Of a stretch of DNA of 64,000 nucleotides, positions 46,107 to 57,998 are shown one piece after another (position 1 is the first letter of the stretch; each line of letters begins with the position of its first letter). The notes beneath the pieces are model-generated. The model did not search any database. It saw only the letters and a program-made list of their open reading frames with translations, and was not told where the DNA came from. The stretch covers positions 30,813,640 to 30,877,639 of the forward strand of contig NC_135781.1 in NCBI RefSeq assembly GCF_028453695.1. Direction: 5' to 3'. The DNA comes from Augochlora pura (Eukaryota; Arthropoda; Insecta; Hymenoptera; Halictidae). A program made the position numbers and the translations under genes.

Positions 46107-46123
46107 CGCCACCAGAGGGCTGG
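46107..46123. promoter_or_regulatory. CTCF-core-like site, strong match
   Basis: CGCCACCAGAGGGCTGG matches the vertebrate and insect CTCF core CCACYAGRKGGC over 12 of 12 core positions. It lies about 340 bp from the other site, between the gene desert and DCTN6. Motif match only; no occupancy evidence. Confidence 0.4.
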
Positions 46124-46807
46124 AGTTATTGGAGTCAAGGATCGAGAAGGTATGAAAATTTTAAATGGTTATAAACATTTATGAAGAATCGAAAATATGT
46201 AATAATTGTTGCAAATATTTCGGCTTTGATTTTGGTTCTTGAAAACCAATATAATATCAAGAACAACGAATCGAAAAATAGAGACGAAGAAATCCATACA
46301 TCGATCATCAAGAACTGAAATCGGAATCAATGTACCTTGCAACAATTTCGAGATATCTTTGATTCACCATAAATGTTTCAAGAACTAAAGCCGAGGTTGT
46401 AACTTTTTTCAAAACCTGATTATAGTACGCAAATTTTTTTCGCCAATATTCTATTTGCCTAAAATCTACATAGATATCAAAAAATACTTCCATAAAACTT
46501 AATAGCTCTTACTTATGCATATAAAAGTGAGGTTGCACCCTCAACTATATTATCATCCATTCCGAGAGTATTAGTAAAACTTATATAATGAAATTATTTT
46601 CTTTATTATTCACTAATTTCTGCTTTCTAAAATTTATTAAATAATAGCGTTTTCACAATATAAATATAACCATAGAAAATAAATATAAAATTTACAAATA
46701 ATTTTTCAAATTATTCGATCTATATATATCTGTGCTAGTTAATGAAAATTGTATTTATAACTTGCAAGCACAATGCGGTTTTTGTAATTAACAATACCGT
46801 AATAATA

Positions 46808-46909
46808 TTATACATCTCCTTCGCCTTTCATGGGTTTCACATTTGGTTTTCTAAGATGATGGTAATTAGGTAGAATTTTTAATAAAAATTCAAGTTGACC
46901 TACTTGGGG
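46808..46909 (-). CDS. DCTN6: DCTN6 coding exon 5
   Basis: The acceptor TTAATTACAG leads into PQVGQLEFLLKILPNYHHL and ends VKPMKGEGDV, stop at 46808. This 33-residue C-terminus matches the conserved DCTN6 terminal helix and tail. Candidate poly(A) signals (AATAAA on the minus strand) lie at 46633-46638 and 46602-46607. Confidence 0.95.
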   Translation of the reverse strand, partial: PQVGQLEFLLKILPNYHHLRKPNVKPMKGEGDV

Positions 46910-47809
46910 CTGTAATTAAAAAATTGTTAAAGTCCACTGTAAAATGCTTCGGAGCAATTTCAACAACTACTTACATATGGTTTATCATACATTTCCCTAC
47001 GGTGATGTTCGCTTCCATATATTACAGTGTTTTCTGGAATTGTTTCGTGTTCCGTCAATGAACAGGCTGATCCAACAACACAACCGTTGGTCAGCTCAAC
47101 CTGGCGACCAACATAGGCTGTAAATGTAAGAAGCATTTTAATTAAACAGGTAAGTGACAAATATATTTTTAACATAATACATTATACAACCTTTGCTTTC
47201 CAATATGTTGTTATCTCCAATTTTATAAGCTTCGCAAGTGCAATCGGTTTCAAATACATTGAAGTTACCTATTATTTGCACTGGAATAGTTGATGGTTCT
47301 GATTCACCCGCCGGTAACCTGAAACAAGAATTTTATACTTTTCTATGCACAAAAAATTGTTAGGCATATGATATATTGATTATAATATTACTTGTTAATT
47401 ATTGTTGCCATTTCTTCAATAATATTCCCCTCTCCTATTATAATTGGTCCAGCTTCTGCAATGATACTTGCTTTAGGATGCACCACTGTCTTCGGACCAA
47501 TGGTGATGTCTCCTTTTAAAATACTTTCCTCGCATACTAGAGCACCCGTCGATATTTTCAAGCTGCGTGAACAAAATCAAATCTATAACATCCTTGATGT
47601 ATACAAAAATATATCAAAACAGTACACTTAACCTCAAAATAGAATGTAGTGACATAACTAAGAGTAGTATTTAGTATTTAAATATAATTATTAATATTTA
47701 CTATTTCTACATTAATATATCGAAGTTTAGAAAGCATGGAAGTAATAATTTATTTAGCTATAATTGATAAAATTTCTTACTTTGTACGACGACTGACAGA
47801 CGAACTCAT
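46808..47809 (-). CDS. DCTN6: dynactin subunit 6 (p27), complete five-exon gene
   Basis: Joined minus-strand exons 47781-47809, 47562..47392, 47318..47191, 47117..46975 and 46909..46808 give 573 nt, or 190 aa plus stop, the usual DCTN6 length. The protein reads LKISTGALVCEES, then GDITIGPKTVVHPKASI, EAGPIIIGEGNIIEE, NFNVFETDC, KIGDNNILESKAYVGR, and the C-terminal LEFLLKILPNYHHLRKPN. These are the gamma-class left-handed beta-helix (hexapeptide repeat) coils and the conserved C-terminal helix of DCTN6. Family role: DCTN6 pairs with DCTN5 in the dynactin pointed-end complex, which helps dynein adaptors and cargo attach. All four introns are short (73-218 nt) and GT-AG. No frameshift or missing segment is seen. 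Confidence 0.97.
46975..47117 (-). CDS. DCTN6: DCTN6 coding exon 4
   Basis: The acceptor ACATTTACAG leads into AYVGRQVELTNGCVVGSAC, and IPENTVIYG follows, as in animal DCTN6. Donor GTAAGT falls after DKPY; reading through it would give a false early stop, so the fifth exon is required. Confidence 0.96.
47191..47318 (-). CDS. DCTN6: DCTN6 coding exon 3
   Basis: The acceptor TTGTTTCAG leads into LPAGESEPSTIPVQIIGNF, and the exon ends NNILESK at donor GTTGTA. Residues 68-110 continue the beta-helix; GNFNVFETDC is a strongly conserved DCTN6 segment. Confidence 0.96.
47392..47562 (-). CDS. DCTN6: DCTN6 coding exon 2
   Basis: The acceptor TTCACGCAG is followed by LKISTGALVCEES and ends with ATIIN at donor GTAATA. 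It encodes the first coils of the hexapeptide beta-helix, residues 10-67. Confidence 0.96.
47781..47809 (-). CDS. DCTN6: DCTN6 coding exon 1
   Basis: This 29-nt coding exon starts at the ATG at 47809, encodes MSSSVSRRT plus two bases of an Asn codon, and ends at donor GTAAGA. It is the only ATG that reads into the conserved LKI segment of exon 2. Confidence 0.88.
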
Positions 47810-48599
47810 TGTTGATTGATGAAAACGCACAAACACGTCCTCTTTAGAGACTTCTATAAACTACAGTAATGAGTGTAACAGAAATAAATAAAAAAATACA
47901 GACATGCTACAAATTTTACCAGCAGTAATATCCAGAAATATTAAGTAGACCCATTACTGTCTCCAGGAACCGTATCCTATTACATACTATTAAGAAAAAA
48001 AATATAATGATGCACTGTATATATTTTATTGTAACAAATTCAATGCTTCCTTTTATTAAATATTATCCCATATGCATCCTCTTAAATTCACTTAAAATAT
48101 AAGTTACTCTAAATAAACTGTACCGAATGTATATCCTAAATAAAATCAGGTACTGAATAATTAACAGCAAATACATTTCTTAAATAAAATTGCATATTAT
48201 AACATAAAATTAGTATATTGAACTTCGTAAGCTACTCTATTATAAACATAGTAAGGTACTTATCTTATAAAGTTCTAACTGGCACTTTGAATGAATTTTT
48301 AGATAGCAAATGTCAAAATTAATAAGAGATAAACTCTAAAGTAATATAGTATTACTTTCCAATAACTGTGATTAATTCTCAACTAAATTATGCTTAACTA
48401 GTATCCAACTATAGAAAATCGCTAAATGTTCTATTCAATATATCATAAAGATCCTGAAGATTATTCAAAAGTTAAGCGAATATCGATTTATTTTTAAATG
48501 ATATAATAAAAGAATAGGAATAACAATATCACCGAAGGGATCAGTAAAAAGGGACGAAAAGGACGAGAAAATGGGAAAGATCGGGGCACAGGGTTGGAC
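47810..48599. other. short intergenic spacer containing the DCTN6 promoter
   Basis: This AT-rich spacer of about 0.8 kb lies between the DCTN6 start codon and the proposed HR3 3' end. It must hold the DCTN6 5' UTR and core promoter. No clear TATA box or other site was identified. Confidence 0.5.
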
Positions 48600-49000
48600 C
48601 GATGGCGCACGATACGTGCCGCCCGAAGAAAACAAACGCTCCCGCTGTTTTATTATTATTTTTTTTTTAATCGATATTTAATATAACTCTATATTATCCG
48701 TCAACTTTTATTTATTATATATATATTTTTATATATTATATATTATAAAATTTAACTCCAAATTGCGATAATAAAGTCTAATTGCAACGTGCGTGCGCGT
48801 GTACGTGTTGCGCCTTTGTGTATGTGTCTGTTTTGCATTTTTTTTTTCTTAATATTCCTTAATTCTCTCTCTTTCTCTCCCATCACGTTCTCTCCTCCAT
48901 TCGTATTCGTAATATTCTTTTTTTTTTGTCGCATATTTGTTTGTATATCTTTTTTAACCGTGCCCGCCCCGGTTATCTTCGACGTGTACGTGTACGCGTG

Positions 49001-49053
49001 TCTCTCGCTCTCTCTCTCTCGCTCTCTCTCGCTCTCGCTCTCGCTCTCTCTTT
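49001..49053. repeat. CT tract in the proposed HR3 3' UTR
   Basis: Interrupted TCTCTCGC-type run. It is GA-rich on the transcript strand. Confidence 0.9.
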
Positions 49054-52000
49054 GTCGATGTAATTGTACGTCTGTATGCGTGTGTATGTATGTGTATCGA
49101 GTGTATATGTTTAATCTGTATCGCATGTAAACTGTGTGTCGTGTACGTGGTACGCAGTGTACATATGGGTGGGTGGTTTTTCGTGGGTGAACGATTACAG
49201 GGTGGTAATGTATCTTGCACTCGCGCGTACGTGACTGTGTACGTGTTTTATCTACAGTTAAACGAATTCTACGCACTTACTCGTAAATCGGCAGAATAAT
49301 ATGCATTTCTTAATTTCGCTATAAGTATATTTAAACCGTCCGAAAACGTATCAGTCGGCACACCGTGACGGATTCGCCATCGCTCTCGTCGAGCCCCCTT
49401 TCGTTCCCCCCCTATGTTACCCCACGGTCCCCGCACGGTCGCAATCCCCCCCACCGCGCATACTCGCAATTTTCTTCTCGCCGGTTTGCCTCGGGTTCCG
49501 AAAAATTCAGAAACGTCAACGTCCCCGCTCACAGAAAGCATGTTCATCGCCAAACAACCCCCGTTCCTCACCCTATTATGTTAGCCAAAAAGTATCATCG
49601 AAAGTTTCGTTAACAAACAGGATTTACGCGACATAAATTATCTCCGATTAAACATCAACAGTAAAATATTGAAAACATCTATTAGTAAAATATTTAAATT
49701 CAAGACGATTAAACAGGAAAGAAAATTAACAGCACATTTTACTAGTACTTAAAAATATCGTTTGGTTAATCGAAAAAATTTTTCCCACTATGCTTGTAAC
49801 GATGGAATATTGTATAAAGATTTACGATATATTAGACTAAAATCTTCGGATGCCTTTTGTGCTGCTCGTACTGCATTCCTAAACCTGCGCGAAAGCGAAA
49901 AAGCGCAACATTGTGGACTTCCGCGAGGTTCGCCCCTAAATTTGAATAAATCGTAATAAAATTCGTATTAGCGAATAACAGTTTTGCAAACGACATTCCA
50001 CAAAGAAATGCAACGATACTTCTTGGCCAACGGAACCAGTCCCGTTTCGATGCGTCGCTCGACTCGTTCGAATAGTAGCAAGTGATGATTAAAGTCCGAG
50101 TCCCCGAAGCGGCGCGTGTCCGAGCACAGAGTCGACGATACCGACTAATCAGAAACGTTTTACATTTGACGAATCCCGCGAATAAAAAAAAAGTCAACCA
50201 GATGTCCGCGCTATCCTCTGATACGAACTTGACTGGCTCGGTCGGAGCCGGTTTCCGGCGCCGTTTCGGGGACGCTCGTGCTAAATTACAGTAAGAGAAG
50301 AGAAGCTTTCGCTCGGGACGCGGACGATACTTCACCGTGGTGGAACTTATCTAAAAATCGTTTTAACGTCTAAATCGGTTACGGTCGCGCTACGCGGTCT
50401 GCTAAGCTCAGCTAAAAAAGTGTGTTGTGGGGACGCCTCCTCTCGTAAAGTATCGGCCAAAGCTCTCTCGCGGTGCGCTGCTAAAAAAGACTCGAACCTA
50501 GCGTCGAAAACACAGCTAACCGACGATATCCCCGAAAGCCAGAACGGTATTAGTCGGACGAATTACAAAATGATACCACGCACGCCGGACAAAATTTACG
50601 GTACAACACCACGCTGATCGCTCAGGATCCAAGTACAAAACGGTCGAAATCTCGTATACGCTAATCAAGACACTAAAGAAGCCATCGTCGCTTCGAACAA
50701 TTTTTCTTAGCGTTTATATCAAAAAAGCCTAGTCTGATGCCTCTGTAATTTACGCAACGGGTTCGAACAGCGTCTGTTCAACCGCGAAACATCGGACCAG
50801 CGTGAAACGAGTCTAGAATTCGTGATCGTCCGCGCGGTCGAAGGAACGCCGCCCCCTTGGAAAGCAACGCGTTCGCCGCAACAACGTCGACTCCCGGCGC
50901 AGCTGGATCGGCGCGTCGATCGCGGAATCGTCGTCGTTCGCGTACAAAAAGAACGGGCATAGCCGAGTCCCCGGAGAAAAGCGAAGCTTTCGTCGATCGC
51001 CGTTGATCGGACCGGACGCGAAACGTTTCCGGGATCCGTCGAGGTCCCATCCTGGCTTCAGCCTGACAGAGCTGTGTCTCGGCCCTTCCGTCGTCGAAAA
51101 TGGCTTTCTGTCAGTGGTACGATGCATGGTGAATTGACAACCGATTCCCTATCTCGTTCGCAAACCACGAAAGGATCTATGGATCGTGTACTCCCTATTC
51201 AGCGCTCCGTTTCATCCATGTACTTAATCCGGACTATTTCTGTGGGAGAGGGTGTGTTCATCCGTAATGAGAGGGTTCGGGCGTCGCGCAGTGCAGACTT
51301 AATCCTTTACGCTGTCGGAGTGTGTTATCGGCGAAGCTTCTTCTAGTTTAACGCGGCGATGTTTCAACGAGTTCGAGGGATCGGAGGTTCTTTTCAATGG
51401 CGCTCGATAGCTGCCGGAGAACGTCTACGGACCGAAGTTTCCGAGCGTGGTGGTGAGAACGTCGAGAGGGATCATGAAACAGCGAAAAGAATTAAATTTC
51501 AACTTTTTATCTAGGAAACCTAATACATTCTGGATTCGATATTGCAGTTGGAGTGGGCTCACGTTGGCGGTCTTCCGACGTGCTGCAACGAACCGATGAT
51601 AATCCTCCGCATTCCGTCGCTTCGACCGACGAGTCAATTTTGAGCCTGGCTGTAGCAATCTCTCACTTTACGTGGTCAGCCATCGTTCCGATCGCAACAA
51701 CACGCATCGTCGCAGAATTTTGAACCCTCGCACCCCTGATGTCTTACGACGCGTCGAACGGAACTCGCGGAGCTGTCGAACGGCCCGCCAAAACACTCGC
51801 AACACGTTTCTCGATGAACGAAACGATTGAAATCCCGTTCGTCGCGGGAGGTAGATTCGAAGGTGATCGAGAAAAGCGGCTCTCGGGGATACCGCGTAAA
51901 ATCGTACGGTGTCGTGTAAAGTGAGCAATTGCCGTACCATATATCGATCAGATTTATTTAAACTTCGGAACAAAGAACATAGTTTGCTCTACAGTCAAAA

Positions 52001-52649
52001 AGGCACACGCACCAGATCTGCCAGTCGTCGATGAGCTCGAAAACGTTGCCGGACAGAAGTCGCAACAGGGTCTCAACGGCCGCTTCCGGTTCTCGCAGCA
52101 AGTACGATAGGGATGAAACAGCGAACAAAAAGGAGTACATGAACGATCCGGTCGACGGCCAGGTGTGTGTGTTTGTTTGTGTGATCGCGGACCGGCCGTG
52201 CTTGCGCTCAGGTTTCTCCGTTCGTCGGGTCGGGCGCGAACGACGATCAAATCGATCGATCGATGTTGATCGGCGCCGCTCGCTCGTTCTTGTCGCGTGG
52301 CCGGCCGACGAAAGCGAGGAAAGCCGGTAACGGTGCGTAAAAAACGCTTCGAGAGGCTTTACCGCGGCGATGGTTATTATTATTTAGTTTAAGAAGTACG
52401 TGTTTACGTATAAAGAGACGCGTCATACAGTGCCGTACAGTACCAAAACGTTTATAATGCGCACATAATGATTACCTCGATTAAACCTCTATCTACGCGC
52501 TCGCGCAGGCTTCGTGTATGTAAAAGTGTGTTTCGTCAGGGTTTTTTCGTTTCTCAGTTTCGCTGCGGGGGTGGTGGGTGTATTGTGGATCGTGTGTGTA
52601 TACGTGTGCCAGTGTTTCCTCTTCCTTTTTTTTTTGCTCTCGCTCACGC

Positions 52650-52700
52650 TCGCTCGCTCTTTCTCTCTCTCTCAAGCTCTCTCTCCCTTTCTCTCTCACA
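52650..52700. repeat. CT tract in the proposed HR3 3' UTR
   Basis: CT-rich with short interruptions. It is GA-rich on the transcript strand. Confidence 0.85.
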
Positions 52701-53530
52701 TTGTTGTGTCCGCGAGCCGACCAGACCGGTCCAGAGACAATATACTGCTTTATCCTCGTTATTTATATTTATATTTATATCTCTATATTTATATACGCGC
52801 GTGTACGTACACGCGCGGGCGTGCAAGCGCGTTTCCGGCACACCTCGTCGCGCACGCGCGCGCGCACCATCCACGTTTTCGTTCATTGATCTTGGCCGCG
52901 CGGGGGCCGCGGCGCCGAATCCTGCCCGTTCCGCCGCTAATTTTCGCCCTTCTCAATATGTATATATATATATTTTTTCTTTTTTTCTTTTATGTATATA
53001 TATAATATGTATATGCGAGTGTGTTTATACATTTACAGTCTAAAGTAGCTCAGAGGGAACTATGCGAACCACTACCGCGAAGTATACGGCCGACCGGTGG
53101 TCGCGTCGACGTTCCCGCGTCCGTCGCTTTTTCTCCGTTCGCGGTTCGTCCGCGACGCGGGCACGCGGAAACGTCGACGCGCCCCGACGCCGGCACTCCG
53201 CCGACGCTATTTCATCGGGGTCTTTTGCACCGTTTTGCGTTTAAATGTATTTCTCGGTTTCGTTTTTTTTTTCTTCTATGTCGTGAACGGGGCGGTCCGA
53301 GCAAAGTTCCATTCGCGGCCCTCCGCGCGCGTTTGTATCGCACGCTCGCGCGTGTACGTGCACACGCATAGATATTATAAGTCGTCTGTGGACCGTTCTG
53401 GCGGGGCTCCATTAACCACATTTTTTTTGCTTTACTTTAATTAGTACAATATATACTTTTTTTGCATGTATGCATCGTAACGACCGATATTCTCAGTTCT
53501 TTCGTGCTCGCACACACTCACACATGCTCT

Positions 53531-53554
53531 TTCTCTCTCTCTCTCTCTCTCTCT
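53531..53554. repeat. CT tract in the proposed HR3 3' UTR
   Basis: A simple CT run; GA on the transcript strand. Confidence 0.9.
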
Positions 53555-53722
53555 GTCACTTTCTTGCCGACCATGGTTCTATCGCGTTTCTCCGCTCGTT
53601 TGTGTCTGATCCTCGTCAGCCATTTTTCGTCGCTTCTCGCACTCGCACAGATACACCCGGTTTTTCTCTCGCGCACATATATTCGATTTAATTATCACGC
53701 TCGCACAATCTCGCTCACTCAC

Positions 53723-53736
53723 TTTCTTTCTCTCTT

Positions 53737-53788
<52 letters not shown>

Positions 53789-53790
53789 AT
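53723..53790. repeat. compound CT-TA microsatellite
   Basis: A CT run changes into a TA run near 53771, followed by further TA-rich low-complexity sequence to about 54010. Confidence 0.9.
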
Positions 53791-55331
53791 ATATTTTATA
53801 TTCGCGTGTGCGTGTATATATATACGTATACGTATATATATGTATATGCATGTATCGTATATATAAACATATATATAATATGTAATATATAGTATATAGA
53901 TATACATATACACGCACACTTCTACATATCTTTCATATATACTTTATGTTGCTTTTTTATGTATACTTTATATATATATATATAACTCTTGTTTTTATAT
54001 ATATATATAAAACAATGTTATGTTTATTTAAGGCCCAATACGTTCATTACGAAGGAAATAATCTGCAACAGAAAGGAGACGAATATACGGTTAAACGCTT
54101 GTACCACTTTTGCTCCCTGTCGTAAGCACCGCGAGTATAGAATCTATTCAGTCAATGACGAGTCGTGGTTTCTTGTCGGTTTTTCTCGTAATTTATTTAT
54201 TTTTTTTTCCCCTTCCGCCAGTCGTCGCACACACGGACGGCGACCGCCTGCCACTTACCGTCGAGGCGATGGCAACGCAACTAGATGACCCACAAAAATG
54301 GCCGAACCGATTTTTAACAACTAGTACAATTAATCCAACAGATCGCCCGGGGGGCAACGCTATCGTTCATCGCCCCGTGCGCAATAATTAATAATCTCTT
54401 ATACGTCGACGTCGAGCTTCAGCGTCGATCTAAATTTCGTTCTTGTCGAACGCCTGTTCAAATTACAAATTACACGCGAATCAACCCTCGTACGCCGAGG
54501 AACGGTTCTTCCGTAGAACTGCTTTCGTAGGCTGAACGAATTTTGTGCATTTGCGAGAAACGATGACTGGGGGAACGTTAAAAGGTAACGTCGACGTTTT
54601 ATTTGTTGAAATTATGGAAGGAGAGATTTTGTGATTGGTGCTTCGACTATTTTGCGCGATTCAATTACGTTATATTATTTTCACGATACGTTGCAATTTA
54701 ATTCGTTTCATCTTTGACAGTTCGTCGCGGAGGATTGCAACGATACAAGATTTCATTACAAAGTGATACATGAATAACAAATGTTCGCTCGTGCAGCGTA
54801 CGGGGGTTGCAAAGAATTTTCTAACACACGACTACGCGAAAATGATTCGAACGATAGCTCAGTCGTTTCAACGTCTATCACGCTAAAATCGAAATGAACA
54901 ACGAGAATGGGTTGACGGTCTGGGCAGACCGAACGCTTTGCGAGACATGTCCCGACCGAGATGAACACGAACAAATCTTTACAGAAAAACGTACAAACGA
55001 TTCGCCCGGAATCGCTAATCAATATAAAAGTATAAATCCGAGGGACACGGCTCGAGAGTCATCCGTACGCGAACGTAGCAGTACCGATTCGTTTCGTTCG
55101 CGGAGGTTTCTCGGTTTTTTTTTTTTCGTGATCATCCATTTCCGTTCCGATTGCCTCGACACGATCTCGTGTCTCTACGCTTGGTTACCGCCGCAATTTC
55201 TTTTTTAAAATCTACGATCCTGCAGTGTCCCTGCCGCGTACACGTTCGCACCTCGACGCTGCCTAGGAAGGATCGCCGTCGACCAGAAACAAGTAACTTT
55301 CGCACGGTGGACCGCAACACGTCCGTTGAGA

Positions 55332-55395
55332 GACGAGACAACGTCCGATGGGTGACGAGACAACGTCCGATGGGAGACCGTAACTTTCGATGGGA
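55332..55395. repeat. 22-bp tandem repeat, three copies
   Basis: The unit GACGAGACAACGTCCGATGG starts at 55332 and 55354, with a diverged third copy at 55376. It lies in the proposed HR3 3' UTR. Confidence 0.7.
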
Positions 55396-56503
55396 AATCC
55401 TGTAACACGACGTATCGGAAAATCTGTAACTCGACGCGTCCTCGGGACCGACGATGATCGCGCGTGCCGGCCGAGGAACGTCTGCCGGGTTCTCGACGAG
55501 CCCCGCCGGTACACCCTCGGACAATGCGATCCGGAAACGAGCGAGCCGATCGAGGACTCGTCCCCGATCAATTTATACCGTGACTTTATACAATATGTAC
55601 AAACAGTCGCGCGTCGTGACGCGGTTCCACCGACGGCGACGCGCCGGCGGGATTCGGCGAATGTCGCCAACGAAACACGGCCGCACCGCGGTCAGAATTC
55701 AAATCATGGAATGAGCCCGATCGAGAGCGAACGACTCGTTCGACGATCAACGAACCGCCGTCGAGTTGCACGGCGCGATTAAGTCGCTCAATACCATTCG
55801 TTGTTCGTCGGAAGAGATCGTCGACCCGATCGGTGGTTGGTTCCTTTCTGTAAACCCGATTCTTTCGTCCTCAGCTTTCACCCTTTCCACGCGGAACAAC
55901 GTATACATCGGTTTCGAACCAAGGCTGACAGTTCTCCCGCGACACTGTACACGTGCGATCCGAAAAAAAAAAATAAATTATAAAGAAAACCCGGCAGACT
56001 GTTCCTCCCGGCGGCAGTCGTTCCCGCCGCTCCTTTTTCTTTCACTCAGAAACTCCCAAGGTAACTTTCACTTAACGTGCGTATAACTAACAAACAATCG
56101 CAGGACCATAAAAAGGGGAACGGGGCGGGGCGTTCGACGAAACTTAACACGAACTATCCTATCGCGTTTTTCTTTTTGTACACGTGGAAAGAGAGGAAAG
56201 AAACGATACAAATGAGAAGCTTTCCAAAAAAAAAAAAAAAAAGAGAAGACAACAGAAAAAAACATAATAAAAACGAGAGAAAAAAGAAAGTGCGGGAAGA
56301 AGGAGGGAGAAATAAAATAGATAATAATAATCGTAATAATAATAAGGATAATAATAATTATTATAATAATATTAATCAATTAATTAATAATATTAATGAT
56401 TATCGTAATAGTACTAGTAACGCAGTTTCTGACCGAAATAAAAGAAATAAAGTACAAGTTACGTGCTTTCCAATGTAACGAACCGATATAATAGAATAAA
56501 AAA

Positions 56504-56546
56504 AAGAAGAAGAAGAAGAAGAAGAAGATGAAGTAGAAGTAGAAGT
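56504..56546. repeat. AAG-type microsatellite in the proposed HR3 3' UTR
   Basis: Repeated GAA units with one variant, followed by GTAGAA units. Confidence 0.85.
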
Positions 56547-56715
56547 TGGACGAGGAGACTTAACAACGATCGCAGCTGATTTGAACAAAACGAGATTGAG
56601 ATAGTTACTTGTTTCCCGCTCGATTTCGGGCGGCGCTTCTCTCAAAGCCGGCTCTCGCTTGCGTGGTAAATTTAAGATCCAGAACATCGTGCACCGGCGT
56701 GAAAAGTCCTGTTTC

Positions 56716-56830
56716 CTCTCTCTCTCTCTTTCTTTCTCTCTCTCTCTCTCTCTGTCTCTTCCTTTCTTTCTCACACTCTCACATCCTCTCTCTCTCTCTC
56801 TCGCTCTCTCTCTCGCTCGCACTCTTTCTC
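56716..56830. repeat. CT tract in the proposed HR3 3' UTR
   Basis: A long CT-rich block with short CACACTCACAT breaks; GA-rich on the transcript strand. Confidence 0.9.
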
Positions 56831-57482
56831 TCCGGACAATCGTGAAATCGGGTTGCGCAGATAAGATTAAGATTCCGTTATCTCGGTGTGACGAAAAAGC
56901 ACCGCTCTATCGTCATACATTTTCTTCTCGTAAATATATAGAACGACGATGAGACACGACGAATAAACGAATATGTACAATTTATAAACCGCCGCGCGGC
57001 CCGACGACCGTCTTCTTTCCGCGCCCGCCGAGCGGACGCGCGTTCCCTCGTGATCGCACGCAGCGCTGCGCGGCCACGATTGTTTCCTTTCTTTTCTCGT
57101 TCGTTTTTCCGCATAGCTCTCTCGTTTTCATTTTTGTTTTTTTTTTATCGTTTTGCTTTTCGTTCGTCTGCCGATGTATCGTTTCGTCGAGGATCTTAAT
57201 TCCTGCGTAGTCGAAGGGCTCGAAGGAAGATCGTGCTTCGCGACAAGCGGCAAACGTGGGAGGGTGGGGGGGAGGAGGGGGCTCTCTCTCTCTTGCTGTG
57301 CTCGAACGATCCAAGGACACGGAGACGATCGGTCGTCACCTCGCTTCCTAACTCCCCGATAAAACTTATCTCTTTGTACTTAAAAATTCTATGTAACATG
57401 TCAATATATAAAATTCAATTACTAATCCTCGGAATTAAATATACAATAACAACGCAACGTGTGCTGCCTAAATTACTCATGT

Positions 57483-57515
57483 GTATATATATACATACGT
57501 AAATATATATTTGTA

Positions 57516-57548
<33 letters not shown>

Positions 57549-57584
57549 GTTTATACATATCTATATATATATATCCATACGTAG
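57483..57584. repeat. TA-rich microsatellite
   Basis: TATATACATA-type units in the proposed HR3 3' UTR. Confidence 0.85.
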
Positions 57585-57872
57585 AACTATATAATAGAAC
57601 TCATAACTTGTCCCTTCGGTTTCGATGCGTTCTCGTGCGCGATACGTTTGAAGCTAGAGAAGAAGTACGTAGGTTTACGATAGTACGATCAAAGTAAATT
57701 ATCGAAAAAAAAAAAAAAGGTAGTGGTGGTAAGCGTGCCTGCGGCGTACGACCTCGACAAATCAGAAACTTCGACGAAAATCTCAGCAAGCTCGTTGCGT
57801 CACAACCACGTTCTCTCCGCACCCTTCGACCGTCGTCCGTCGATCGGCCCTAAACACACGCCTTCGCGATTC

Positions 57873-57998
57873 ATTCTCTCTTTCTCTCGATCTCACTTTC
57901 TTTCTCTCTCGCTCTCTCTCTCTCTCTCTCGCGCTCGCTCGCTCTCTTTCTCTCTCGCTTTCTCGTTCTCTCTCTCTCTCTCTCGCTCTCGCTCTGTC
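57873..57998. repeat. CT/GCTC tract just after the HR3 stop
   Basis: A CT-rich run with CGCTCGCTC interruptions, about 180 nt after the HR3 stop on the transcript strand, where it reads GA. Confidence 0.9.

Larger units (their letters stand above)
24844..46807. other. 22-kb gene desert between unpg and DCTN6
   Basis: No coding exon was supported on either strand. GC-rich islands rich in CpG, with AT-rich homeobox-type motifs embedded in them, alternate with AT-rich DNA. Islands by eye: about 25.9-26.96, 27.9-28.35, 28.8-30.7, 33.6-34.8, 35.9-36.6, 36.8-37.4, 41.6-42.2, 42.9-43.6 and 44.1-44.7 kb. The layout resembles the regulatory neighbourhoods of developmental homeobox genes. Enhancer function is inference. 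Confidence 0.5.

Noticed and set aside
47392..47631. 79-codon plus-strand frame
   Set aside because: It is antisense to DCTN6 exon 2, which has clear conserved protein sequence and splice sites on the minus strand.
48752..49276. 174-codon minus-strand frame rich in Arg, Glu, His and Thr
   Set aside because: It is translated from GA tracts and dinucleotide repeats.
52468..53043. 191-codon plus-strand frame rich in Leu, Ser and Phe
   Set aside because: It follows CT and TA microsatellites in the proposed HR3 3' UTR and lacks any recognised domain.
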